A stretch of 64,000 nucleotides of DNA, taken from assembly GCF_014352875.1 (NCBI RefSeq), contig NZ_CP060695.1, positions 2,449,501 through 2,513,500 on the forward strand, written 5' to 3'. How positions within the stretch are numbered: position 1 is the stretch's first letter; the number at the start of each line of letters is the position of its first letter. Below are positions 40,658-49,598 of the stretch, in pieces. Origin of the DNA: Polaribacter pectinis (lineage in GTDB: Bacteria; Bacteroidota; Bacteroidia; Flavobacteriales; Flavobacteriaceae). The notes below the pieces were generated by a model. It was not told the origin of the DNA, ran no database searches, and was given only the letters and a program-made list of their open reading frames with translations. The position numbers were made by a program, and so were the translations under genes.

Positions 40658-41770
40658 ATGACATTACTGATAATTTTCGCTACAATTTCTATATTTTTCT
40701 CTTTTCTGTGTTCTATTTTAGAAGCCGTTTTGTTAAGTATTACTCCCACTTTTATCAATCTTAAAAAAAGTGAAGGTTTAGAGTATGCTAATCAATTAGA
40801 AATTTTCAAAAAAGATGTAGACAAACCATTAATTGCCATTTTAACTATAAATACAATTGCACACACAGTTGGTGCAATTTTAGTTGGTGTACAAGCAAAA
40901 GTTGCCTATGCAGAAATGTATGGTACAGAAATAAAAACAATTTTAGGAATTAAAATTACTGAAGATGTAATGGTTGGAATCGTTTCTACAATTATGACGA
41001 TTTTAATTCTAGTTGCTTCAGAAATTATACCAAAAACTATTGGTGCAACTTATTGGAAACAGTTGGCTAACTTTACTTCGAAAGCTTTAAAAGTGATGAT
41101 TTTCCCACTAAAATACACAGGTATTTTATGGCTTTTACAATTAACTACAAAACTAATTGGAGGAAAAGGTCATGGAAGTATTTTAAGCAGAGAAAGCTTT
41201 TTAGTTATGGCTGATATGGCTGAAAAAGAAGGTGTTTTTAAAGAAAATGAAAGTAAAGTAATTAGAAATTTACTTGGTTTTAAAGAAATTAAAGTAAATG
41301 ATGTAATGACGCCAAGAGTTGTTTTAGAAATTGCAGATGAAACACAAACCATAGAAGCTTTTTACAATGAACATAAAAAGTTGCGTTTTTCTAGAATTCC
41401 TGTTTTTTCTGAAAATCCAGATGCAGTTACTGGCTATTTTCTAAAAGATAATTTATTAGAGGCAATGATAAATGGAAATGGAAAGGAAACTTTAGCTTCA
41501 ATAAAAAGAAATATTTTGGTTACTGATAGAGAATTATCTATACCAGATTTGTTTGATAAATTAATTAAAGAAAAAGAACATATTGCACTTGTGGTAGATG
41601 AATACGGTTCTGTTAGCGGTATTGTTTCTCAAGAAGATGTAATTGAAACATTACTTGGTTTAGAAATTATGGATGAAACCGATAATGTTGCAGATTTACA
41701 GGCTTTGGCAAGAAAATCTTGGGAAAATCGTGCAAAAAGAATGGGAATTATAGAAGACGAAAAAAAATAG
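40658..41770 (+). CDS. CNNM-domain/CBS-pair membrane protein (CorC/hemolysin family)
   Basis: 370 residues. N-terminal CNNM (DUF21) domain of about 185 residues with three to four membrane segments (TLLIIFATISIFFSFLCSI, AIGTxx region VASEIIPKTIGA), then a CBS pair at about 205-330 (VNDVMTPRVVLEI and EHIALVVDEYGSVSGIVSQEDVIE). Family members bind adenosine nucleotides and export or import divalent cations such as Mg2+. The usual C-terminal CorC_HlyC domain is absent. Inner membrane. Probably a Mg2+/Co2+ efflux carrier; ion not determined. Confidence 0.88.
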   Translation: MTLLIIFATISIFFSFLCSILEAVLLSITPTFINLKKSEGLEYANQLEIFKKDVDKPLIAILTINTIAHTVGAILVGVQAKVAYAEMYGTEIKTILGIKITEDVMVGIVSTIMTILILVASEIIPKTIGATYWKQLANFTSKALKVMIFPLKYTGILWLLQLTTKLIGGKGHGSILSRESFLVMADMAEKEGVFKENESKVIRNLLGFKEIKVNDVMTPRVVLEIADETQTIEAFYNEHKKLRFSRIPVFSENPDAVTGYFLKDNLLEAMINGNGKETLASIKRNILVTDRELSIPDLFDKLIKEKEHIALVVDEYGSVSGIVSQEDVIETLLGLEIMDETDNVADLQALARKSWENRAKRMGIIEDEKK

Positions 41771-41796
41771 GAATCCTTTTTACAGAATCCCTATTT
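41765..41796. terminator. Possible convergent terminator
   Basis: AAATAGG and CCTATTT pair around 18 bases between two convergent genes; imperfect. Confidence 0.4.
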
Positions 41797-41820
41797 CAAT
41801 TAGTTTAAAGAAGAGCTTAT

Positions 41821-42228
41821 TTAGTTCTTCTTTACTTTTTTTAATTCACCTTGATGGTCTAAAATAATTTCCTCATCTCTGTATTTACAACATGGATGTA
41901 CAGAATTATAGGCTTCTGTAGTTGCAATAAGTTTTTTATCCTTTTCTAACACAACATCATGCCCAACTTCTAAAATCTTTTTCTGAATTTTAGAAACATC
42001 TGTTTTGCGTTCGTCCATTATTACACTTAATTGATGAGTTTCCACGCTCCAAATTGCAAACTTTACACCTTTTGTTTTTAAAGCTGCCGTTTCTATTCGT
42101 TTTTTACACATACCACAAATACCATCTACCTCAAAAGAAACTCTAGCGTTTTTATTCTTTTTTACTTCTTGTGATTGTGTTGAAAAACCAATCAAAAATA
42201 AACTGAATACAAATATTATTTTTTTCAT
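41821..42228 (-). CDS. Secreted heavy-metal-associated (HMA) domain protein
   Basis: 135 residues. Signal peptide about 1-20 (IGFSTQSQ). The metal site is CGMC at C38-C41 in FEVDGICGMCKKRIE, an HMA (ferredoxin-like) fold as in copper chaperones, and the C-terminus has a further HPCCKYRDEE. It should bind Cu(I) or a similar ion in the periplasm. Its start is 17 bases downstream of the TonB receptor gene, so they are probably one transcript with the HYC_CC_PP gene. Confidence 0.88.
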   Translation of the reverse strand: MKKIIFVFSLFLIGFSTQSQEVKKNKNARVSFEVDGICGMCKKRIETAALKTKGVKFAIWSVETHQLSVIMDERKTDVSKIQKKILEVGHDVVLEKDKKLIATTEAYNSVHPCCKYRDEEIILDHQGELKKVKKN

Positions 42229-42244
42229 TTTTTATAATTTTATT

Positions 42245-44488
42245 TTACTGAATTTTAAATCTTAATCCCGCATAAACTGCACGTCCAAAAATTGGCGAAT
42301 ACACAATTGTAGTATCAAAATTTGAGCCAAAAGGATTATCACTTGCTAAAATAGGATTTTTTTGTTGAACGTTTGTTAAGTTTTCTGCTCCTGCGTACAT
42401 CTCAAACTTGTCTGAAAACACCTTTGTAATTTGTGAATTCAACAATTGATAACTGTCTGAAAAAGCTTGTAATTGATATTGAGTAGGATTACTTGCTGTA
42501 TTTGGCAAACGTTGTTTTCCTATGTTATTAAAAGTGACATCAAACTTCCATTGAGAACCGTTTTCTTTTGCTTCAGTATCAAAAGAAAGATTGGCAAAAA
42601 ACCTATTTTTAGGTTGAATTGGCTTCTGCAAATTCCCACTTTTAAAATCTGTAGAAACATCAAAATATTTGTAAGCTGTTCTTAAATTAAAACGTTCTGC
42701 AAGCTCATAATTTACTTCAACTTGAAAACTATTTGCAACACTTTTTCCATCTAAATCGTAAAAAGAAACTGCTTGTGGGTCTTCCCAATCTACTACAACT
42801 TGGTTGCTAAAATCAGTTCTGTAAAAATCGAAAGTAATATCTCCTTTTTTTTCTAAAAAATTAAATTTCTGAAGATAAGAAACTCCATAATTCCAAGCTA
42901 TTTCTGGATTTAAACCATAAATATTACCACCTACATTATCAATATTAATTTGTCTAGAACTTGCAAATAATTGTTGGTTTTCAGCAAAAATATTTGCACT
43001 TCTTTTTCCTCTTCCAACAGAAGCTCTAAAAACTCCTTTTTCCCAAGGAACATATCTTAAATGTAATCTTGGTGTTACAAATGTGCCTAGTAAATTATGT
43101 GTATCTATTCTTAAACCTGCTGTTAAACTAAAATTCTCTAAATTATCGAACGCATATTCGAAAAAAGCGCCGACTGAATTCTCTACTCTACTATAATCGT
43201 TGGTATTTACTAATTCATCATAATTATCATAAGTGTAACTTATTCCTGTTTTAAATTTGTTTCTAGTATCACCAATAATCGAATTGAAAATAATATTAGA
43301 ATACACGCTTTCATGAGTAATATCATACCCATTCAACCCAAAATAAGAGTCTTGTTGATGATTGCTGTACGCTAACTGAAAACCGATACTTTGAAAAGGT
43401 AGTTCTGGAAAAACGTAGCCTAATTTTGCCGAAGTTTCAAAACGCTTTGTGTCAATTTCACTACCCCAAGCATTTGTAGTTCCTTTGTCTGTTTCTGGAT
43501 TAAAATTGATTTCTCCAGTCTGTTTTTCATCATTTAAATAACGAACATTTATAAAACTTACCCAACCTTTTTCGGCATCTGTATATTGCCAACGATTCAT
43601 CACATTTATTTGATTTGACAATGGAGCATCTAAAAAATTGTCTCCATTTTTATCAAACTTTTCTCCTCTGTAATTTCCATGAACATACAAACCTGTTTGC
43701 CATTTATCAGTAACTTTTTGATTAAAATGTGTGTTTAATTCTAATCTTCCGTTTATAGAAGAATATGCATTTAAAAAGAATTTAGCATCTGAACCTGGTT
43801 TTACCAATTCTGCATTTATTTGTCCGGAAATACTTTCATAACCATTTACAACAGAACCTGCGCCTTTTGTAATTTGAATACTTTCTACCCAAGTTCCTGG
43901 CGTAAAAGTCAAACCAAAAGCTTGAGATGCTCCTCTTACTGAAGGAATATTTTCTTGTGTAATTAACAAATACGGACTTGTTAAACCTAACATTTGTATC
44001 TGTTTAGTTCCTGTTAAAGCATCAGAAAAACTTACATCTATAGAAGGATTTGTTTCGAAACTTTCTGCCAAATTACAGCAAGCTGCTTTTAACAATTCTT
44101 CTGCATTTACAGTAAAAACATTGGCAGTTGTTAAAAACGATTTAAATGTTGCACTCTTTTTACTTTTGATTGTAATTTCCTCTAAATCGCCTTCAGGAGT
44201 TATAAAATGATGAATTGGTTTTAAATTTTTAATAGTAATTGTATCCGTTTTGTAACCAATATAACTAACTACTAATTTTTTATATTCGGTTTTATACGGA
44301 ATTGTAAACCATCCTTTTTCGTTGGTAACTGCACCAACATTTGTATCTAACCAATGTACACTTGCGCCAGAAACGCCTAAATTATTTTCTGGATTATTTT
44401 TGTCCATAATCATTCCCTTCAAATTTGTTTGAGCGAAAATTATAAACGGTATAAATAGTAAAATACTACTTAAAATATGTTTTTTCAT
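42245..44488 (-). CDS. TonB-dependent receptor of the metal group
   Basis: 747 residues. Signal peptide about 1-19; carboxypeptidase-regulatory-like domain about 20-95 (LKGMIMDKNNPENNLGVSGA); plug with ACCNLAESFETNPSIDVSFS, a version with a Cys pair; then a barrel ending AVYAGLRFKIQ. It imports a ligand across the outer membrane. The company of HMA and HYC_CC_PP proteins points to copper or another soft metal, possibly as a chelate. No siderophore-type neighbours. Confidence 0.88.
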   Translation of the reverse strand: MKKHILSSILLFIPFIIFAQTNLKGMIMDKNNPENNLGVSGASVHWLDTNVGAVTNEKGWFTIPYKTEYKKLVVSYIGYKTDTITIKNLKPIHHFITPEGDLEEITIKSKKSATFKSFLTTANVFTVNAEELLKAACCNLAESFETNPSIDVSFSDALTGTKQIQMLGLTSPYLLITQENIPSVRGASQAFGLTFTPGTWVESIQITKGAGSVVNGYESISGQINAELVKPGSDAKFFLNAYSSINGRLELNTHFNQKVTDKWQTGLYVHGNYRGEKFDKNGDNFLDAPLSNQINVMNRWQYTDAEKGWVSFINVRYLNDEKQTGEINFNPETDKGTTNAWGSEIDTKRFETSAKLGYVFPELPFQSIGFQLAYSNHQQDSYFGLNGYDITHESVYSNIIFNSIIGDTRNKFKTGISYTYDNYDELVNTNDYSRVENSVGAFFEYAFDNLENFSLTAGLRIDTHNLLGTFVTPRLHLRYVPWEKGVFRASVGRGKRSANIFAENQQLFASSRQINIDNVGGNIYGLNPEIAWNYGVSYLQKFNFLEKKGDITFDFYRTDFSNQVVVDWEDPQAVSFYDLDGKSVANSFQVEVNYELAERFNLRTAYKYFDVSTDFKSGNLQKPIQPKNRFFANLSFDTEAKENGSQWKFDVTFNNIGKQRLPNTASNPTQYQLQAFSDSYQLLNSQITKVFSDKFEMYAGAENLTNVQQKNPILASDNPFGSNFDTTIVYSPIFGRAVYAGLRFKIQ

Positions 44489-44561
44489 TTTGTTTGATTT
44501 TTATTTAATAACAAGAACTTTATCATCTATAAAAGATGAATTTTAGATGTTAAAAATTAAA

Positions 44562-44966
44562 TCAAATTAAAAAAGATTGGTATAAAACCTGATAATCTAG
44601 AGGAATATCTGGTGGAGAAAAGTCTTTGTAGAAATTAGTTTTTGTGTCAATTTCTATAAATAAGTTTTTATAAGAGACAAAAAAGGCTGTTAAAAACTGT
44701 TTTTTCTGAAAGTCTAATTTATCAATAGAATTGTGTTGCAATTCATCTTGACCTTCAATTTTATGAACTTCATCTTTACAACATTTCTTTTTTATAGTTT
44801 TTGCAGCAGCGTCCATTTCCATAGCGCAAGAATTTGCTTCACCTACAAAAGAAACATCAACCAAAAAATCTCCACAATAATGTTTTTCTACCGTAAAAGA
44901 AAAGGTAGAAAAAAGCACTAAAAATGCTAATAAAGTGGATGCTATTTTTGTTGAAACTTGTTTCAT
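44562..44966 (-). CDS. HYC_CC_PP family protein
   Basis: 134 residues. The three name-giving motifs are present: HYC at 29-31 after a hydrophobic signal segment, KKCCKDE at 60-66, and SPPDIP near the C-terminus. Found in Bacteroidota next to metal-related TonB receptors. The Cys/His content suggests metal binding; localisation is the periplasm or outer membrane. First gene of the metal group. Confidence 0.88.
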   Translation of the reverse strand: MKQVSTKIASTLLAFLVLFSTFSFTVEKHYCGDFLVDVSFVGEANSCAMEMDAAAKTIKKKCCKDEVHKIEGQDELQHNSIDKLDFQKKQFLTAFFVSYKNLFIEIDTKTNFYKDFSPPDIPLDYQVLYQSFLI

Positions 44967-45010
44967 TCTAATTGCAAATTTACAATAAGAAACTTTAAAA
45001 TGATGTTAAA

Positions 45011-45442
45011 TTATCTATTGCTTAATTTTTGATAATAAAAAGCAGGTAAAAGCAACAATAAAAATAATGGATGAATGATGAATCTTCTAATATAAAAAGG
45101 TAATAGGTAACCAGACTCGAACCTATCTCTTAATAAGAGTATAAAAACAACTATGAGCACCATAAATGCAAACATCAGAAAAAATCCAGAAAATTTAATG
45201 TAGTCTTTTCGCTGAAACAGTACCCAAATAATAGCTAAAGATATTAGTGAGTTTAAAGCATATCTAAAAAGCATATCTATCATTAAGCGCCAAACACTAA
45301 TTTCTGGCATATTTGTGTATAAATAATCGTTTTTAAAATACCCAATTAATGGATCGTAAAAAAGCTCATCAGAATAACCTCTTATTATAAAAAACAAGAA
45401 TAAAAGAAATGATAATAATATTATTTTAATTACTTTATTCAT
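45011..45442 (-). CDS. Exosortase F system-associated membrane protein
   Basis: 143 residues, about four membrane segments (NKVIKIILLSFLLFLFFIIR at the start, RRFIIHPLFLLLLLPAFYY at the end). Recognised by position and pattern as the small partner always found with xrtF. It overlaps the xrtF end by 4 bases. It may be a scaffold or co-factor of the sorting enzyme; no catalytic residue is visible. Confidence 0.85.
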   Translation of the reverse strand: MNKVIKIILLSFLLFLFFIIRGYSDELFYDPLIGYFKNDYLYTNMPEISVWRLMIDMLFRYALNSLISLAIIWVLFQRKDYIKFSGFFLMFAFMVLIVVFILLLRDRFESGYLLPFYIRRFIIHPLFLLLLLPAFYYQKLSNR

Positions 45443-45978
45443 CTTTTCTTATGGTTAGAAAACTTATTTACCCACAACACCCAAAGTAAAAATATAGTAC
45501 CATAAATAATTGCTGGAAAAACTAAATTGTGTAAAAACTCTTGTTGTTTTGGGTATTTAAAAATCATTACCGTTAAAAATGCAATTCTAAAAACATTAAT
45601 GATGTATATAAAGATACTTCCTAAAACTGAAAATATAATTGTAGCTTTAATAGAACCGGAAAAGGCAACAATAAAGGAAATAAATAAGATAATGATACTT
45701 ATAGAATTGCAACCTTCTATAACTTTTGCTACAAATAGATTATCTATTAAAAGCTTAACAGATAATTCTTCTTCATGCTGCAAAGCATCTGCATGGTAAC
45801 CAAAAAACTCTAATAAAGTTTCAGTTTGTTCTGCTACAATAGTTGTGATAGAAGACGCTTTAAAGCCACCTATTTTTTGTTGAGAAGTTTGTAAGTATGA
45901 ATTATAAATTGTGACCAAGGCAAAGTAGACCACAAAAAATTTAATTAGAAAAATGACAATGTTTTTATGTTTTTTCAC
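45439..45978 (-). CDS. xrtF: Exosortase family protein XrtF
   Basis: 179 residues, several membrane segments. Exosortases are membrane transpeptidases that cleave C-terminal sorting signals of exported proteins. The catalytic triad is in place: C90 in VIEGCNSISI, R131 in INVFRIAFL, H150 in EFLHNLVFPAIIYG. It is far shorter than EpsH-type exosortases, as XrtF always is. Protein targets with a matching C-terminal signal were not seen in the window. A GAF/fRMsr gene is divergent. Confidence 0.9.
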   Translation of the reverse strand: MKKHKNIVIFLIKFFVVYFALVTIYNSYLQTSQQKIGGFKASSITTIVAEQTETLLEFFGYHADALQHEEELSVKLLIDNLFVAKVIEGCNSISIIILFISFIVAFSGSIKATIIFSVLGSIFIYIINVFRIAFLTVMIFKYPKQQEFLHNLVFPAIIYGTIFLLWVLWVNKFSNHKKR

Positions 45979-46030
45979 AACAAATTTTAATTTATTTTAG
46001 CGCACTATTTTACAAGACCAATATACAAAA

Positions 46031-46483
46031 ATGAATATAAAAGTTTTACAACAAAATATAGATAAGATTATTATTGCTGAAAATTCAGTAGATAATAAGT
46101 TACAAGAAATCTGCAACACACTAAAAAACAGTATTTCATACTACAATTGGGTTGGTTTTTATTTTAACCATGAAAATAAAAAAGAACTAAAACTTGCACA
46201 ATATGCAGGAGAAGAAACAGAACACACTATTATACCTTTTGGTAAAGGAATTTGTGGACAAGTTGCTGTTAGTAATGAAAACTTTGTTGTACAAGATGTT
46301 TCTGAACAAGATAATTACATTTCTTGTGGTTGGAAAGTAAAATCGGAAATTGTAATTCCAATTTTTGTGAATGGAAACAACATTGGTCAAATAGATATAG
46401 ACTCACATTCAGCAAATATTTTTACCGAAAAAGACGAACAATTTCTAGAGTATGTATGTAAAAAAGTTGCAAGCATTTTATAA
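46031..46483 (+). CDS. msrC: GAF-domain protein, probable free methionine-(R)-sulfoxide reductase
   Basis: 150 residues, a single GAF domain. C75 in FGKGICGQVAV and C99 in NYISCGW are 24 apart, the spacing of the resolving and catalytic Cys of E. coli fRMsr (C94/C118), and SEIVIPIFVNGNNIGQIDIDS matches the family's substrate pocket. It should reduce free methionine-R-sulfoxide using thioredoxin. The same gene sits by xrtF in several flavobacteria, to my recollection. Cytoplasmic. A plain cyclic-nucleotide GAF is a less likely reading. Confidence 0.7.
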   Translation: MNIKVLQQNIDKIIIAENSVDNKLQEICNTLKNSISYYNWVGFYFNHENKKELKLAQYAGEETEHTIIPFGKGICGQVAVSNENFVVQDVSEQDNYISCGWKVKSEIVIPIFVNGNNIGQIDIDSHSANIFTEKDEQFLEYVCKKVASIL

Positions 46484-46487
46484 AAAA

Positions 46488-46518
46488 TTGGTTAATTCCA
46501 AAATTTTCTTTATGTTTG
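46488..46518 (+). promoter_or_regulatory. Candidate promoter of the two 42-residue genes
   Basis: TTG (46488-46490), 20-base spacer, TATGTTTG (46511-46518), a full match to the Bacteroidota consensus, 54 bases before the first small gene. Confidence 0.6.
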
Positions 46519-46572
46519 TTTAACATTTTTATAATTAATTAACAATTCTATTAATCATTAACCCCCTTAATA

Positions 46573-46701
46573 ATGAGAAAAGAAGAATACACTTCGTCTA
46601 TTGCCAGCGGCAATACAAACTCAAATTACACCGTTGAAAATCAATCTTTTATAAGCCAAATTACTAATTGGTTTAGAGACTTTATTGAAAACGCAGAATA
46701 A
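46573..46701 (+). CDS. Small acidic 42-residue protein
   Basis: Begins MRKEEYTSSIASGN and ends SQITNWFRDFIENAE. The second half could be an amphipathic helix. It has a consensus promoter 54 bases upstream and a C-rich CCCCCTTAATA immediately before the ATG, a feature shared with the next gene. It is too short for routine annotation. I do not recognise it. The frame is supported by context and the paired layout, not by homology. Confidence 0.5.
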   Translation: MRKEEYTSSIASGNTNSNYTVENQSFISQITNWFRDFIENAE

Positions 46702-46718
46702 CTTTTAAATCCCCTAAA

Positions 46719-46847
46719 ATGAAAAAACAAACTAACAGCGTTTTGCTGAAGGTTTTTCCGTTTTTACGCAAAAACCAAGAAAAAAAGAGTCCAAGAGACT
46801 ACACAACATTAGTAGAAAGTTTTAAAACTAGAGTTCAAATAGAATAG
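46719..46847 (+). CDS. Small basic 42-residue protein
   Basis: Begins MKKQTNSVLLKVFPFLRK and ends SFKTRVQIE; about ten basic against four acidic residues. It follows the acidic gene by 17 bases, has the same length, and its ATG is preceded by CCCCTAAA, similar to the preceding gene's leader. Unrecognised family; opposite charge suggests the two products could associate. Confidence 0.5.
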   Translation: MKKQTNSVLLKVFPFLRKNQEKKSPRDYTTLVESFKTRVQIE

Positions 46848-46883
46848 TTGTTAATTACTTGCACTTATTGTTACTATCTTTTA

Positions 46884-46915
46884 TTGTGATACCAACATTG
46901 GTTTTACTAAATTTG
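46884..46915 (+). promoter_or_regulatory. Candidate promoter of purH
   Basis: TTG (46884-46886), 21-base spacer, TAAATTTG (46908-46915), 23 bases before the ATG. Confidence 0.55.
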
Positions 46916-46938
46916 CGTGCTTAACAACATAACAACTA

Positions 46939-48468
46939 ATGAGCACTTCAAAAACAATTAAATCCGCATTAATTTCGGTATTTCACAAAGATGGTTTAGC
47001 ACCAATTGTACAAAAATTAAACGAACTAGATGTAACTATTTACTCTACTGGTGGAACAGAAAAATTCATTAAAGAACTAGGTATAAACGTAGTTCCTGTT
47101 GATGAAGTAACCTCTTATCCTTCTATTTTAGGAGGAAGAGTTAAAACGTTACACCCTAAAGTTTTTGGAGGAATTTTAAACAGACAAGATAACGAAAGTG
47201 ATATTGCCGAATTAGCAGAATATAATATTCCGCAAATAGATTTGGTAATTGTAGACTTGTATCCGTTTGAAAAAACAGTTGCATCTGGCGCACCTGAACA
47301 AGATATTGTAGAAAAGATTGATATTGGTGGAATTTCTTTAATTAGAGCTTCTGCAAAAAACTTTAAAGATACTTTTACAGTTTCTTCAATGGATCAATAT
47401 GATGATTTTTTAGAAATTTTATCAGAAAATAAAGGAGCGACTACAATTGAACAAAGAAAGAAATTTGCTGCAAAATCATTCAATATTTCTTCACATTACG
47501 ATACTGCAATTTTTAATTATTTTAATAATAATGAAGAGCCTGCATTAAAAATTAGTGAAACAAAAGCACAAGTTTTAAGATATGGAGAAAATCCTCATCA
47601 AAAAGGATATTTCTTTGGAGATTTAGAAGAGATTTTCGACAAACTTCATGGTAAAGAATTAAGTTACAATAATCTATTAGATGTAGATGCTGCTGTAAAT
47701 TTAATGGCAGAATTTAAAGGTGAAGCACCAACTTTTGCTATTTTAAAGCATAACAATGCTTGCGGTTTTGCACAAAGAGAATCTATTAGCCAGGCTTATT
47801 CAGATGCTTTGGCTGGAGATCCTGTTTCTGCTTTTGGAGGAATCTTAATTGCAAATACAGAAATTGATGCCGCAACTGCAGAGAAAATTCATACGTTATT
47901 TTGTGAAGTAGTAATTGCACCAAGTTATTCAGACGAAGCTTTATCAATCTTAAAAGGAAAAAAGAATAGAATTATCTTAATTCAGAAAGAAGTTGCATTA
48001 CCACAAACAACAATTAGAACTTGTTTAAATGGTAATTTAGTTCAAGATAAAGATAATATTACTGATACTTTAGAGCATTTAACTTATGCAACCAACAATA
48101 AACCAACAGAAAGCGAGTTAGAAGATTTATTGTTTGCATCTAAATTGTGTAAGAACACAAAATCTAACACAATTATTTTAGTAAAAAACAAACAATTATT
48201 AGCTGGAGGAACTGGTCAAACAAGTAGAGTTGATGCTTTAAACCAAGCAATTGAAAAAGCAACTTCTTTTAAATTTGATTTAAAAGGTTGTGTAATGGCA
48301 AGTGATGCTTTTTTCCCGTTTCCAGATTGTGTGGAAATTGCAGATAAAGCTGGTATAAAAAGTGTTATTCAACCAGGAGGATCTATTAAAGATCAATTAA
48401 GTATAGATTACTGTAACGAAAATGGTTTATCTATGGTTATGACTGGAACAAGACATTTTAAACATTAA
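46939..48468 (+). CDS. purH: Bifunctional AICAR formyltransferase/IMP cyclohydrolase
   Basis: 509 residues, both domains complete. It performs the last two steps of IMP synthesis. The IMP cyclohydrolase domain is at about 1-195 (YSTGGTEKFIKELG, GGRVKTLHPKVFGGIL, KIDIGGISLIRASAKN), the transformylase at about 200-509 (LRYGENPHQKG, KHNNACGFA with the Lys-His pair, SDAFFPFPDCVEIADKAG, QPGGSIKD). It has its own promoter. The mre operon begins 78 bases on. Cytoplasmic. Confidence 0.96.
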   Translation: MSTSKTIKSALISVFHKDGLAPIVQKLNELDVTIYSTGGTEKFIKELGINVVPVDEVTSYPSILGGRVKTLHPKVFGGILNRQDNESDIAELAEYNIPQIDLVIVDLYPFEKTVASGAPEQDIVEKIDIGGISLIRASAKNFKDTFTVSSMDQYDDFLEILSENKGATTIEQRKKFAAKSFNISSHYDTAIFNYFNNNEEPALKISETKAQVLRYGENPHQKGYFFGDLEEIFDKLHGKELSYNNLLDVDAAVNLMAEFKGEAPTFAILKHNNACGFAQRESISQAYSDALAGDPVSAFGGILIANTEIDAATAEKIHTLFCEVVIAPSYSDEALSILKGKKNRIILIQKEVALPQTTIRTCLNGNLVQDKDNITDTLEHLTYATNNKPTESELEDLLFASKLCKNTKSNTIILVKNKQLLAGGTGQTSRVDALNQAIEKATSFKFDLKGCVMASDAFFPFPDCVEIADKAGIKSVIQPGGSIKDQLSIDYCNENGLSMVMTGTRHFKH

Positions 48469-48501
48469 TATTTTATATGTGTTTTGCAATCAGAAATTTA
48501 G

Positions 48502-48509
48502 TAAGTTTG
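48502..48509 (+). promoter_or_regulatory. Candidate -7 element for the mre operon
   Basis: TAAGTTTG, 37 bases before the mreB ATG; TTTTG at 48482-48486 gives a 15-base spacer. Confidence 0.4.
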
Positions 48510-48546
48510 TAATACTATATTAAAAATAATACAACAAAGATATTTT

Positions 48547-49575
48547 ATGGGTTTTTTTGATTTTATGACGGAAGATATTGCGATTGATTTAGGGACCGCA
48601 AACACGTTGATAATCCACAATGGAAAAGTGGTTATTGACAGTCCTTCTATTGTTGCAAGAAATAGAATTACCGGAAAAATTATTGCAATTGGTAAAGAAG
48701 CCAATTTAATGCAAGGAAAAACCCATGAAAATATTAAAACAATTCGTCCGTTAAAAGACGGTGTAATTGCAGATTTTCAAGCTTCGGAAGAAATGATTAA
48801 AGAATTTGTAAAGCAAATTCCTTCCATTAAAAAGAAGTTATTTCCACCAGCTTTAAGAATGGTTATTTGTATTCCTTCTGGAATTACTGAAGTAGAGAAA
48901 CGAGCAGTTCGTGATTCTGCAAAACACATGAATGCCAAAGAAATCTATCTAATTTACGAACCAATGGCAGCTGCAATTGGTGTTGGAATAGATATTATGG
49001 AGCCAAAAGGAAACATGATTATTGATATTGGTGGTGGTACAACAGAAATTGCAGTAATTGCTTTGGGTGGTATTGTTTGTGACCAATCTGTAAAAGTTGC
49101 AGGAGATTTATTTACCAACGATATTATGTATTACATGCGTACACAGCATAATTTACATGTTGGAGAAACTACTGCAGAAAAAATAAAAATTACAATTGGT
49201 GCAGCAACTGAAGATTTAGAAACTCCGCCAGATGAAATGCTAGTACAAGGTAGAGATTTGTTAAGTGGGAAACCAAAACAAGTACAAGTTTCTTTTAGAG
49301 AAATTGCAAAAGCGTTAGACAAATCTATTTTAAGAATAGAAGATGCTGTAATGGAAACTTTATCTAAAACTCCACCAGAATTAGCTGCAGATATATATAA
49401 CACTGGAATTTATTTAGCTGGAGGTGGCTCTATGTTACGTGGTTTAGACAAACGTTTATCTAGAAAAACAGATTTACCTGTTTACGTTGCAGAAGATCCT
49501 TTACGTGCTGTTGTGCGTGGTACAGGAATTGCTTTAAAAGAACTAAACAAATACAAAAACGTTTTAATGAAATAA
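48547..49575 (+). CDS. mreB: Rod-shape-determining protein MreB (actin homologue)
   Basis: 342 residues. It polymerises under the inner membrane and guides the elongation machinery. Actin-fold signatures: IAIDLGTANTLI (phosphate 1), KPLKDG-type region TIRPLKDGVIADF, VICIPSGITEVEKRAVRDSA, MIIDIGGGTTEIAVIALGG (phosphate 2) and YLAGGGSMLRGLDKRL (adenosine). First gene of the mreBCD-mrdA-rodA operon; 23 bases before mreC. Confidence 0.97.
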   Translation: MGFFDFMTEDIAIDLGTANTLIIHNGKVVIDSPSIVARNRITGKIIAIGKEANLMQGKTHENIKTIRPLKDGVIADFQASEEMIKEFVKQIPSIKKKLFPPALRMVICIPSGITEVEKRAVRDSAKHMNAKEIYLIYEPMAAAIGVGIDIMEPKGNMIIDIGGGTTEIAVIALGGIVCDQSVKVAGDLFTNDIMYYMRTQHNLHVGETTAEKIKITIGAATEDLETPPDEMLVQGRDLLSGKPKQVQVSFREIAKALDKSILRIEDAVMETLSKTPPELAADIYNTGIYLAGGGSMLRGLDKRLSRKTDLPVYVAEDPLRAVVRGTGIALKELNKYKNVLMK

Positions 49576-49598
49576 CGTTATAAGTTCTCTATAAACCA

